A DNA stretch of 64,000 nucleotides from Thelonectria olida. Taxonomy: Eukaryota; Ascomycota; Sordariomycetes; Hypocreales; Nectriaceae. Position numbers and translations under genes: made by a program. The notes under the pieces were generated by a model. It did not search any database and had not been told where the DNA came from. It saw nothing but the letters and a program-made list of their open reading frames with translations. Of the stretch, positions 1 to 11,307 are shown one piece after another. How positions within the stretch are numbered: the first letter of the stretch is position 1; each line of letters begins with the position of its first letter. The stretch is from the NCBI GenBank assembly GCA_020736575.1, contig JAGPYM010000080.1, positions 1 to 64,000 of the forward strand, given 5' to 3'.

Positions 1-2227
1 GGCGCATCACCGTACTCCTCTAAGAACCTATTATGTGATGTATTTAGTAAGTCTGCATAAAGGATTCTCTCATGTGTAAACACGAATGGGTCGAGACTTA
101 CTGGGCAACCGTAGAATGCACGAACACAAGGGAGCCCCCTGGGCCATCTTCTATTAGTGGCTTGCAGATGTCGGTCGTGTTCGGAAGCGGTTTTGTCCCC
201 TGATTCAAAGTATCTCGACCTGGAAAAAGTGATATCCCAATTCTTACTTGATGTTTTCGCAATGGAACCCTGCCCTTGTGGTAAATGAGCCAGGCAAATA
301 TGCGGCGAATCCTCGCCACGTCGTGTGTTGAGCATCTGCTGCAAATGTTATTGAGAATTTTGCTGTAGCTATAATTCCGTTAGATTATGACTCTGGTAAG
401 CTCATGAGAGTGACAAGATATCTTACGCTTCGGCCAAAGTTGCTGGCAGGCTGCTGATTTGCAGTCGAAGGTCTTCGACAGACCCTGCATTTGTCAGGAG
501 TTCTAGAATCAAGTGCACCCAGAGAAACATTCCTGTAAGACAAGTCAGTAGAATGCATTGTGCAGACTTCCTCTGTAGTCTTTACCTTCTGACTTTCGGA
601 GAATTTCGGACTGTAAGCTCTGGAGCACCTCCTCCCCGAGAACGCCGTTGTGCTGGCCGTCGATATCTCTCAAAGAACCCTCCACGATAGCGGCCATGTC
701 TTTCCGAACATTGGCCTCCTCTTCACCTATGGAGAGCCGGACTTGCTTACCCAGCTTGACGGATATGCTAGGCAGGTCTTGACTGATGAGGAGCAACTTG
801 CATTCGGAGACAAGATTTGTCAAGCGGAGCAAATCTGGAATCAGGTCGCGATGCTCCGTAGCTGAAATCTCGTCGATTCCATCGACCACCAGTCGGATAT
901 CGGGGATACGGGCGAGTAGATGCGGCAGTAGCTTTTTCAGCACACCGGTAGTGGGCTTTTGTCCCTTTCCAACGTACTCCCCGTGCATGTACGGTGCAAG
1001 ATCCGGTGACATGCGAAGAATTTGTGCGGTTATCGCTCGAAATACATGGCCGCTAGCAGCAAGCGTTGGAGTGTGGAAGTCGCAAAAAAAGAAGCAAACC
1101 TTTCTGTTCGGATCAGCTCGTAGGAAGGATATCAACTGGGCGCCTATAACAGATTTGCCTAATCGTTTAGCATCCAGTTGAAATTCAAAGCAGTAAGGAC
1201 TGATCTTACCAGACCCAGGCTTACCATAAAGCCAAAGAACTTGCTTGCCGCGGCCTCGTTGAAGCCACCCTCGGAGCTTTGGAGACTTGGTAACCCACTG
1301 TAATGTTCCCTCATAGCAGCGGCTTCTCAGCCATTCGAGTTTCATTTCCTGGTCTGTATCTGAGGCCTCAAGCCAGCTCAGAACGACATCGAGTTGCTGT
1401 GTGCGCCATCGGGTTTCTCGTTGGGCAGAAGCTTCTGCTTCCTTCCGCCTCAGTTCTGCAGATTGAACAATATCAATGGACATGGCCTCGCGGTCAATCT
1501 GATCACTGATCCTGGTAATACTGTCCAGCAAGCTTCCAAATCGATGATCAAAGAGTCCCCAAGTAGACTTGAAGAATATGACCCAAGCTATTCGGTACCA
1601 TTAGTAATTGTTTCGAGAATATATTATTGTGCATACATGACTTCCGAATCATGGCATACACGTGCCTATGAAACTCCATAATGTCCTCGAAGAGAAAGGC
1701 CAATAGCTGTTGAAATGCACGATCCTCGGGGAAAGCCTCCGCGAAACGCGTGAATCGTGGCATCTGGAGGCCGATGCTACTGTAAGCCGAGAGAATTGAG
1801 TCGAGGGCATGAGTGTAGTCTTGAACAGCCTATAGCAACGATAGATCAGAGGAATGAAATGCAGACTGTCTACTGGCCATGCTTTGTACCTGTAGCACCA
1901 ATTTGAGGGGCGCCTGCTAAGGTATCAGCTTTTTGATAAACGAAAACGGCGGCTTCTGTTGCGGAGACGTACCCAAATCCATGGGAGAAAAGGTGTTCCA
2001 TTTGCAGCAACGTCGAGAGCCCTGGAATATCTTTCAATGGCGTTAATAAATGGAGTAATGCTGTCAAGGTCGCGTAACCGCTGTCTTGCAGCAAGTTGTC
2101 GTTCTATTTGACAAATGGCGAGTTTGACATCATCAAGGCTCACAGTTGTTTCGATGAGCCTCGCATCATCCGGCGAGATTTCTTTGCGAAAGCGATCGCA
2201 AGCCCGCTCTATCATCCGTTGTGCCAT
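1..2227 (-). CDS. STAND/NLR-type protein: DUF7708-like N-terminus plus NACHT NTPase (3' end off window)
   Basis: Nine exons join in frame: 2227-1973, 1913-1890, 1829-1637, 1587-1210, 1158-586, 532-427, 368-248, 199-102, 27-<1. All introns are GT-AG; the 1972-1914 intron also has a CTGAT branch site. The first ~150 residues match the fungal DUF7708-type region (FLPWIW joined to APLKLVLQ, then EFHRHVYAMI). A NACHT NTPase follows: P-loop GKPGSGKS ending at residue 286, Walker B-like RLVVDGIDEI, then GMFLWVHLILELL and a winged-helix-like segment (RRIFAWLIYHKGRVPLR). The P-loop codons are split by the 1209-1159 intron. Such proteins are signal-sensing switches in fungal self/non-self recognition; the sensor repeats, if any, lie left of the window. 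Start chosen at the first ATG before conserved sequence. Family call firm, ligand unknown. Confidence 0.85.
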
Positions 2228-2662
2228 GGTTCATTTCAGGCGGAACACGGAGAGGATAGCAGCGTGCTGGTGGTGAAAGGAACTTGACCGGCGGGAGACA
2301 AAGACGACAGGCTTGCGAATATTTCCAACGGGCCTTCCTAAGGCATTCCTGCACAAGAAGAAAGTGCAGTTCCGGTGGCGATGCAGTGGCTAAGTCTTTT
2401 TGCGCCTCATGGTGTGAGGTGGCTGAGATGCAAGGGGCGGATTCTGTTAGGCGTTTTCCGCCTCACGCCGCAATATGCCTAAGACCAGAGTTGCTACTTC
2501 CTTTATTAACTCTGGTGTTGGATTTAATGGCACCTCACTGGAGCGACAATCGCGCATCTTTCCCTGGCCTTTCTGCACCAAGAAGCTGCCGCTACTACCT
2601 CAGCCCTCCTCTTCCAAGGAAGAAAGAAGGCTAGGCCAGGCATTTGCTCCTAGCTCCCGATC
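2228..2662. promoter_or_regulatory. divergent intergenic region between the NLR and the Rad5-like gene
   Basis: 435 bp separate two start codons on opposite strands, so the stretch must hold both promoters. I see no RNA gene, clear TATA box or repeat; the short open frames here resemble no family I know. Confidence 0.45.
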
Positions 2663-5646
2663 ATGGAGCCACCCGCCAAACGTCAGAAGACGGGAAGAGA
2701 CTTCATTTGCTTTGGAATGGTTTGTGGCCAATATGAAATCGTTCTTGATCTCAGCTAACTACGATTAAGCTTAACATTCCCACGATCGGTAGAGCATCGC
2801 CAGGCTCCGGGCTGTGTGCATCTGTCGAGATTCGCGAGAAGGGTCAGATTTTCTCAGCCGCTTCACACGATCTGCTAGCATCTGTTCGTCTCAGGTATGC
2901 GAATGTACTTGAGTTGTTCAAAAACGAGCACATTGATATGGACATGGTTCTTTCTTCACAAGACTCGTCAGTGGCGTCCAATGGTGAACAAGCTGTGCTG
3001 AAGGTGATTCTCTATGGGAACAAGAACCTGTGTGATGCCCTCAAGGAGGTATTACGAGCTCAGAATCTCTATCTTCAAGACCCCATCAGCGCCACTCGCG
3101 ATGTCGCCTACTGGAATCCGCAACGCTACTTTAATTCCCCTACAGCCCGTACTTCGGACTTTTGGGCCACCGTCAACGAACCTGAAGCCATAGAAGAGAA
3201 GATTAGCTATTCAGATCCTCTTGCAACCTTCACAACAGGACATGATTTGGGCGAAACCAAACCTTCGAGCCACGTACAAACGCCCCTGAAACCGTAAGCT
3301 CATCGTTCTAGATCCCCCATATGCTTGCTGACCCATTGACTAGGCATCAGAAGCAGGCATTGACCTTCATGCTTAACCGCGAACGAGGTTGGGATCTCGG
3401 GCATCCAAACGCAGATTTATGGTCCCTGAAACAAAACGACCGTGAAGCTGTCTGGTGAGTTTCATGAGGCCTATCTACGCAATCTGTTTTCTGACCATCG
3501 ATGTAGCGAATACATCAATAACGTCAGTGGATCTTCACAGCATGCGGCACCACCTGATTTTCGTGGCGGAATAATCGCAGATAGTATGGGCTCCGGAAAG
3601 ACATTGGCCATGATCGCATTGATTGCACACGACAGAATCGTCATGGCGAACTGCCTTGATGAATCAACCAGTCATCGAGTCGAGACCACGCTTGTAGTTG
3701 TACCACCATCTCGTACGTCTCTATACTCGAAATGAAACTGCAAGTACTGATGCCTTCACAGTATTGGATAACTGGCAGAACGAACTGTCAAGGTTAGCAA
3801 CCATTCCTTGGGAGTTCCCTTTGGCATAACAGGGGACTGATGCTCTCAGCCACCTCTCAAACGAAGCATTCGCGTGGCATTCCCGCCATGGTCAATCTAA
3901 GATATTAAAGGTAGACGAGCTCGAAGGCATTGATATTTTGTTGACAACTTACTCAACTGTTGCCAACGAATGGCGAACAAAACGCACAGAGAGTGTGATA
4001 TTTTTGCACCGTTGGCATCGGGTAATACTGGATGAAGGTCTGTGATATTTGACGCCACGGCGAGCATGACTAATTGAAAGAGGTACAGCCCATTGTATCA
4101 AGAACCGCTCTGGTGTTACTACTAAGGCTGTCTCTCATATTCAATCCTCTCGTCGCTGGGCAGTGACAGGAACTCCTATCCAGAACCGCCTACCCGAGCT
4201 CCAAAGTATGCTCTGCTTCATCAGAGCATACCCTTACTCCGACAAGGATATATTCGACGATCACATCAAGCATGAATGGGCTGGCGGAGACGCAAATGAG
4301 GCAGTCAATCGGCTCAAAAGTCTTTTGGGTTTCCTCATGCTTCGAAGGTCTGATACCACTTTTTTGCCACGCCGGACTGATGTCAAACGAATAGTCGAAT
4401 TTGGCCCGCAGGAACTACAAGCCTATCGTGAGGCTGCAGCCAAGACACTGAAATGCATTGATGGTATTTTGGAGGCAACCCATCCGGGAAATGGGTACAT
4501 GAATGCTCTGCAGAAGATCAATGCCCTGCGCCTCATCTGCACTATTGGACATTCAAGCCTTGGCAACGATTTCGGGCCTGTTTCCAACGAGGATGTCGCG
4601 CCCGAAGCTGGCTGGACCTCAGCTGCGAGTGGGAGAGCTCTTGACCAGTTTCCCATGCTTGGACTCAGTACCATTTGCGTGGGTTGTCAGGAACTGACGG
4701 ATACCGCTGCGCAGGAACCTGAAAACCTAGTATCGGTTCACTTGACGAAATGCCTCCGCCTATGGTGCATTGAGTGTTTTAGTACGCTTACCTCCGATAC
4801 TAGGCTATGCCATTGCGAGCCGGTATGTCCCTCGGCAAAGCTGTCACTTCATTCGCCTTCATTGACTGGTAGCTTGCCGCTGCGCGCGGGGAGAAAGGAA
4901 TTCCCAACCAAAATACGAGCTCTCGTCCGCGACCTAAGAGAACAACCTGGGGGGACTAAGAGGTGCGAATATCTCCCGTATCTACGTGCTCTGGGGAGAA
5001 CCTGACAGTATCAAGCATCGTATTCTCCTTTTGGAAGACTACTCTGGACGTGGCGCACGCCGCTCTTGACGCAGCTGGGATCCCTTGTGTACAGGTCGAT
5101 GGAGCAGTACCTGGCAAGAATCGCAACGCAATATTTGACCAGTTTGCCTTGGATACTAATGTTCAAGTCTTGTTATTGACTTTGTCATGTGGTGCAGTTG
5201 GGTAAGTCACCTTAATGAGCCGGACCCCCTCCCTAACCATGCCACTTTACAAGCTAATCCAGGCACGGAATCAAGTCTCACCTTGACTGCGGCGTCGCGG
5301 GCCTACTTAATGGAACCCCAGTGGAATCCCGCCACGGAGGAACAAGCCTTCGCTCGTATTTACCGAATCGGACAGGCAAAGGACGTGACAACTGTCCGGT
5401 TTGTCATGAACAAATCCATCGAGCAGGCAAGAAAAGTAATGAGAAGATGGCACGACCCTAAGCTAATAAGTAACTTAGTACATACTCGAGATTCAAGACA
5501 GCAAGAGGGATCTCGTCACGGTTCTTCTATCTCCCCACCAGTCGTCCTCTTCACTAGTGTCATTGGAGAAATTAAGAGTATGTATTTTATCATTTACTAT
5601 GAATATTTTAGTTGACACAACGACTAGGAGCTTCGGACATTGTTGA
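2663..5646 (+). CDS. Rad5/HLTF-like SNF2-family ATPase with degenerate RING
   Basis: Ten exons give an unbroken 830-residue frame: 2663-2719, 2770-3293, 3344-3454, 3507-3712, 3762-3792, 3850-4037, 4089-4962, 5016-5201, 5276-5435, 5491-5646. The start is supported by the 50-bp first intron, which carries a GCTAAC branch site and restores frame. Motifs in order: HQKQALTFMLNRERGW (Rad5-type entry), Walker A SMGSGKT (Lys ~262), LDEAH box (~371-374), WAVTGTPIQNR, LMLRRSD, a Cys/His cluster at ~569-612 where Rad5 and HLTF carry a RING, then SIVFSFW, VDGAVPGKNR, LMEPQWNP and RIYRIGQ of the C-terminal helicase lobe. Family members are nuclear DNA translocases, some ubiquitin ligases in replication-stress tolerance. 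The RING cysteines are irregularly spaced, so ligase activity is doubtful. At 830 residues it is shorter than yeast Rad5 and is probably a fungal accessory paralogue. Confidence 0.87.
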
Positions 5647-7050
5647 AATGAGATTGCAGATAGCCCCAAGCCCCTAACTATATGATTATCGCAGCTCCCA
5701 TTTCAATTGAAAAAGGACTTTTAACTCTCCTAATTGGGCCCTTACCCCTCCCTGTGTTCCTTTCACTTGAAAGAGGACACTTGATCTAACAGCCACCGCC
5801 TCACTCTTACTAACAGAGCGCACGCTTAATGGGGCCCTGGTTGGTTCTTTGCTTCCATTCGGGCTGCTTCCAGCGCTGTGGCTGCTAGCTAGGACCTAGG
5901 ACTTAGATAAATAGGGCTCTTTAAGCACTCCCTTAGCTAGGATAGACATACCTTTCCTAACAGTTACCTGTGCCTTGAGCTGTGTGAAGATTCCATAACA
6001 CCTAGGTATAAAAGTACTACTATTAATATAATGCCCTAGACTGTATACAATTAAAGTTTGTCTTAATAATAAAGAGCTACTCAATTTACGCCTAAATCTC
6101 CCTATTTATTAAGAAACGTTATTAAGTGCGTTATAAAATCAGATTACTCACATAATAGTGTATAGTTACAGTCAAGGCCATTCTCGCCAAGAGCCTAGGC
6201 CACTGTCCACACGAGATTTCCAAGTCAATGTAATTAGGATAGTAGAAAGAGATATCAGGTGGGAGCGATATATTATTCAATAAACGACGCATTGCTCCTC
6301 TTTAACCCTGTCTCATTCGCCGTGGCCTCCGGTGACAATCTCTGCCAGTACGGGCTGCCCAGGTAAGACATCTCCGCCTCTCTGCCTAATAATATTAAAT
6401 GAGTGTCGGTCTTATGACTGAGGTTAGAAGCCCAGCCGATAAGCCTACCTGCCAGACTGGGATTAGCATCTCGATGGTGCAACCGCCAAGGCCGAATCAC
6501 GATTGCGACATTGCAAACGCTACAGTATCCGCCCAATGAAATGCTCGTCGCCGAGGTCGACTAGAACTTTTGTCGGACATAGTCGTATTGCAGCGTGCAA
6601 TATTTTCATGCATAGCACATCTATCTCCCACTGGAACATGCCTGTTGAGGCCTTGGTATGCAGTTCTTTTCCGAGATGGGATCACAGAGGTTCTTCAAAC
6701 ACCTTCTGGATTTGGCCCATGTCCGTTGGACAAGAAATGTCGTCAATCTTGCCAAGATCAGAGACTGAATAGAAGCACGACCCTACTCGGCCGCTGATTG
6801 GTGCTCCCATAGATCTCAAGGCGCGAAGTTGTAAAGTCCTTCCGGCTGCGATCAGATGACGCAGGTTACTGCGAACGGAGCAAGGACCAAGCCGTACAAC
6901 ATCCAATATGATATGGAGTATTTATCCTCCTTAACGGTAATACGGCGATAGTTCTGAAGGATAAAAAGCCCCTTTGCCCCGTCCCATGGTTCTTCTCAGT
7001 TCTCCCATCCTTACCCATTCTTCTTACCATCTTCCTCTAAATCTTTCAAG
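5647..7050. other. gene-free stretch with AT-leaning relic DNA
   Basis: No intact gene is visible. About 5690-6180 is rich in TA steps, with an imperfect internal duplication (a 'tttcaattgaaaaaggact'-like stretch near 5700 and a diverged copy near 5760) and a 62-codon minus-strand frame (5896-6084). This looks like a worn repeat or transposon relic, possibly altered by repeat-induced point mutation, but no transposase motif can be named. 6270-6900 has short frames on both strands that match no family. 6955-7050 should hold the promoter of the next gene: GATAAAAAG near 6959, then a pyrimidine-rich leader ending in the start context TTCAAG-ATG. Confidence 0.4.
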
Positions 7051-8617
7051 ATGGTCAGCTCCACTCTTCTCCTCGGCACTTTAGCTACCGTAGCGTCTTA
7101 TGTCAGCGGCAAAGAGATCAAGGTCAACGAGGAGAAAGCGGCAAAGCTCTATGACTCGGGAGAAGTTCACAACAAGCTCATGGCTAGTAAGGAGGCAAGT
7201 GTACCGGTGATTCATCTTCTACTCTAGCTAACAAACCACACAGGCTGCTTGGGCTCGCCAAGAAGCATCTGGTGCTTTCGAAAGCGAACAGTACCCCAAG
7301 CTAGGCTACACCCAGTGTGTCGATGGGTTTGCCGAGGCTATCAAGGGAGATGCTAACAACACCTTTGCATGCCACAATGTGAGTAACGGCCATGGCAAGG
7401 ATTCTTTGATGATTTCTGACGCCCCTCTGTAGGCTGACCTATACTCCTTCTTGAGCCATGCCGCTCTTGGTAGCACCGGAGGTCGGGGTTCCTCCTCCTG
7501 GGGATGGACTTCTGATGATGGTCGCGAGTTCGTCGCCATTGGCCAATATGATGGAACTGCCTTTGCCGAGATCGACAAGAAGGGCCAACTTGTCTACCTT
7601 GGCCGTCTGCCACAGTACTCTGTGCCCTCCCAGTGGCGCGAGATCCGCACACACAAGAACTATGTGGTCATTGGATCTGAGGCTGTTGGTCACGGTATCC
7701 AGATCTTCAACCTCGAGAAGCTGCTGGATATTGATCCAGAGGAGCCCGTCATCTTCGACGCGGTGAAGGACCTCACCAGCCACTTCAGCGCCCTGCTGCC
7801 CGTTGGTCGCGCTCACAACGTTGTCATCAACGAGGAACTGAAGTATGGCGTTGCCGTGGGTGCGCAGCCGCGAAATGACTCCAACTGCTTGTCTGGACTC
7901 AACTTTTTCGACCTCACTGACCCATCCAACCCTGAGTCTCTCGGCTGTGCCAAAGGCGATGGCTATGTCCACGACGCTCAGTGCATTGTCTACCGCGGAC
8001 CCGATAAGCGTTATCAAGGACGCGACATCTGCTACGGATACAACGAGGATACTCTCACTATCTATGATGTGACAGACAAGGCGAACGTCACCAACATCAT
8101 CTCTCGCATCTCGTATGAGGGTGCCTCATACACCCACCAAGGTTGGGTTCTTGATACCCAAAACCAAGAGTTTCTCGTCCTTGATGATGAGCTTGATGAG
8201 CGGAACGGAAACGGACCTGGTGGCGATGGTTACCCCGTCACATTCATCTGGGATATCCGCGATCTCGAGAAGCCCAAGCAGACTGGACTGTTCAAGCACC
8301 CCACAAAGTCCATCGACCACAACCAGTATGTCATCGACAGCTACATCTACCAGTCTCACTATGGCGCTGGTCTGCGGGTCCTTGACGGCCGCTCTATCCC
8401 CGAGGACCCCACTGGAGCTGGTGTTTATGAGGCGGCTTGGTTTGATATCTACCCGGAGGACGACGCTCTGCCCGGTGGTGGTACTGTGTCCTTTGTCGGG
8501 ACCTGGTCATCTTATGCTTACTTCAAGTCGGGTTACATCTTCATCAACACTATCGAGCGCGGCGCTTTCGTTGTGAAGTTGACAAAGAAGGCTTTCTCTG
8601 GGCCCACAAAGGATTAG
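7051..8617 (+). CDS. secreted LVIVD / choice-of-anchor B family beta-propeller protein
   Basis: Exons 7051-7194, 7244-7378 and 7433-8617 give 487 residues. The N-terminus is a signal peptide (hydrophobic, cleavage plausible after ...SYVSG). The mature part holds repeated short blades of the LVIVD/choice-of-anchor B type (GLNFFDLTDPSNPES, TLTIYDVTDKANVT, VTFIWDIRDLEKPKQ, GAGLRVLDGRSIPED), which fold as an extracellular beta-propeller. No catalytic residues are evident and the function in fungi is unknown. The first intron appears to be GC-AG: the frame-preserving donor after codon 48 is GCAAGT at 7195-7200, acceptor at 7243. A pyrimidine-rich leader suggests a well-expressed gene. The long minus-strand frame at 7439-8017 is a shadow of this gene. 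Confidence 0.88.
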
Positions 8618-8722
8618 GCCTACCGAGTCAAAGAAATATTCTCGTCCATAGTTTTAAATCGAATCAATAGCAACTGGTCCCAACAACGCGAGCGTTGGTG
8701 CACGAACTCCTTAACCCCCCCA

Positions 8723-9262
8723 GGTGATACTTCGAACGTCGCTGTATCAGCCGCCAAGCTTCTTCAAGAACTTATTCCGTCTGCAAGCATTTACTTGACC
8801 ATGTCCATGCTGTGCGTGATTTAGACGCTGATATGCGGCGACGCGGGTTCACCTCAAGTTCTTCGCGTTGGCGAGAAAGAACTCGTCTGGATCGATATCA
8901 TGCGGCACCTCTGCAAATCTGATCCCAAATCATGTCCAAGCTTCGGCGGACACACACGCGCCGATGGGCACCTCGGCCCCAGCTCTGTTAGCGCAAGCCG
9001 AGCGTGCCCTGGGACATCTGGATGGTAACACTTACAAGGTGGTTCGGCAATATGACCCTTATTGGACACCACCGAAAAGATCGTTCAAGGCTCTCATGCA
9101 GTTGTTCGGTTTGTGATAGCATCGGAAAGTGTTGTCAATGTTCGAGTTGGCACTTCAGATACGCGACTGTTCCGTTTGAAGGGAATTCCCTCGGTAGTTA
9201 TTGGTTCGACACCTTACATTATGGGCGGGCCAGATGAATATGTCCAGGTTGGGGGCTTGTGA
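8723..9262 (+). pseudogene. decayed M20-family metallopeptidase fragment
   Basis: Several frames hold pieces of an M20 (ArgE/DapE/ACY1-like) peptidase. 8723-8820 reads GDTSNVAVSAAKLLQELIP and stops. About 8868-9070 reads ADTHAPMGT...VVRQYDPYWTPP, like the dimerisation-domain end. 9062-9262, one frame over, reads VRVGTSDTRLFRLKGIPS and PYIMGGPDEYV, the conserved C-terminal metal-site region. At least one +1 shift near 9070 and an early stop separate them, and the N-terminal catalytic half is absent. The gene is dead or the remainder of a larger deletion. The family call rests on the C-terminal motif and is fairly firm. Confidence 0.65.
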
Positions 9263-9971
9263 AAGTCTCCTAAATCCATGTACTGCCAGTGTGGCGGTTC
9301 TGGACGACCTAGGCTAGCAATGAACTGTTCCTGGCAGAGGGAATCACAGCTTTGTCCCTCGGAACCCGGCCATCGGTAATAAAGTATCATTATGCATCTT
9401 GTACTCTATTAGGAAACCGACGGCAGGGGTTGAGCAGCCGCAGCTATGGTGACAGTGATGTTTAGAATGGGCTTATAGAGGTGATGAGAGTTTACTGATG
9501 TAGTATTAGTGGTGGATACGAATCAAGGCGGTTAAACAAGAAGCGTTAGAATATCCCGCTTTGAATTAATACTATGAGCTCAGTGCAAGGACCTAGAAGC
9601 ACCCAGGGTATCATGAGACGACGGGCCAGGTCTCGTTAATTTGCCCCGCGATGGCGTGAGCCTCTTCTTTGTAGGTAGCATACAACGCGTATAACGAATC
9701 TACAACCTTGATTCTCTAAATGAGCAAGGGCTTATTCGCCCTATCCCCGTCTCTGGATATCCACTCAGGTCGTTGCGCTTCCTCGCTAGGCTTCGCTGTC
9801 GTCTCGGCGACCTTCGTCCAGCAACGCCGGGGACAATTTCTCCCGTTGTCGACAATAGTAGCGGTACTGATGATGGACATTTCTAATAAGCGCACTCTAT
9901 AACATATGGTCTGCTCGTTCCTATTTTTGCTCGAGAATCTCAACTCTAATACTATCTCCAACGCGTAACCT

Positions 9972-10636
9972 ATGTGGTGTTTTCGGTGGTCTTCTGGCCT
10001 ATGCTTTTGACACCATCTCTAGAACATGTGGTCTCTCTAGATGGCAATGGCTCTTCCTCTTGGAAGGTCTGGTAACGGTTGTCTTTGGCGTGGGCGTCAT
10101 CCGGAAAACCCCAACAGCACCCGACTGACTGGCTACTTCGTCCCCCTACTGCAAAGTGGCTCAGTGAACAGGAAAAGGCATTCATCCAAGCCCGCTTTCC
10201 AGCCAACGCGCCTCGCACCGCAGAGCAAAACTTCAACTTTCGAGAGATCCTCCAGACACTCAAAGACTGAGGTCTATGGCTCTTTACCCTCCTCTGATCC
10301 TCTGGTCTGGGCTGGGCTGCCTTTACCGTCGGATCTTCTGGTGTTCTCTTCTATCAACCTGCCGTCATGGCAAACCTAGGCCTCACGACCATTGCACGAG
10401 CTCAGCTTTTAAACCTCCCCATCTCGCTGCTCTCCATCGCCGTCATTGGAATCACGGGTATCTTTGCCGATAACGGTAGAAAAGGCTGAAAGGGAGGGAC
10501 TTGCTGTTTTGGATGATCTTATTGATCGCGATCTGCAGAGAAGAAAGGTCAACACTTCTTCAAGAAGCGACGTGTGATCAAATGTAGAAGTGTTAGCACC
10601 TCGGCATAGGTACTTGATCAGCATCGCGATGAAGTA
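9972..10636 (+). pseudogene. decayed MFS transporter of the allantoate permease type
   Basis: Pieces of an anion:cation-symporter MFS protein (Dal5/Tna1-like) occur in order but in different frames: GVFGGLLAYAFD with SRWQWLFLLEGL (9972-10100), the loop KWLSEQEKAFIQARFPANAP (~10150-10210), FNFREILQTLKD, then GVLFYQPAVMANLGLTTIA and NLPISLLSIAVIG (~10340-10460). The sequence then jumps at ~10485 to a C-terminal tail-like segment (EGLAVLDDLIDRD, with RYLI before the stop at 10634-10636). The last membrane helices and the N-terminal helices are missing and several frame changes are needed, so no transporter can be made. The family matches are clear, the exact limits approximate. Confidence 0.7.
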
Positions 10637-11307
10637 GGTAACTATCTGTCAGAGTCAAGTGATCTCTGCCACCTTGTGTTGATGAACTGGTCAACACGAT
10701 GCTTGAAACTGTGATTCGACAGGCCTCAGTCGCAGTACGGTTGCATCTTGAGCCATAAAGATCCGGTTGTCAAATAGTTCTTCTCTCTTTTAACCCAAGA
10801 ATTCTTCTTCGGTGCCATTCAAAGTGCGTTCTTATGCTCATGAACCCTTCGCATCACTCGTTTAATTGTGTCTATTGCATACAATGAAGTAGTGGCCCTC
10901 GCCGTTGCAAGCAAACCGTTGATCTGATCTGGTGTCTACATGAGCTTGTCTGACGCGGGGAACGGCGTGTCTAGCGTAGAATATTAGCATAGAATACAGC
11001 GTCCTTGCAACTTCCTCTAGGCACAGCCATGCTTCTATGATATAAAATTTGCTAACGCGTGGAGATAGTGTTTGCAGCAGCGATAACAGATTCTGCTATA
11101 ATATGTCTTCACAACTAAGAGGGATACATATTTTGCGCGCGCCGAACGATAGCCCTCTTCAGCTTCAAGCGAACATGCAGCCCAGCAAAGAACAACTTAA
11201 AAAGAAGCCCGATGAACTTAGGAATAATTACCAACAACAGACATCCTATGATGCGATGGGATCGTGGAGGCGTATACTGCACAAAAGCCGCTCGTCCAAT
11301 ACGGCCC
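10637..11307. other. intergenic, nothing recognised
   Basis: Short frames only, including one at 11049-11354 that runs into the 3' end of the convergent gene. No RNA, repeat or domain signature seen. Confidence 0.4.

Noticed and set aside
7439..8017. 192-codon minus-strand frame
   Set aside because: Lies wholly antisense to the conserved LVIVD gene; a codon-bias shadow without its own domain.
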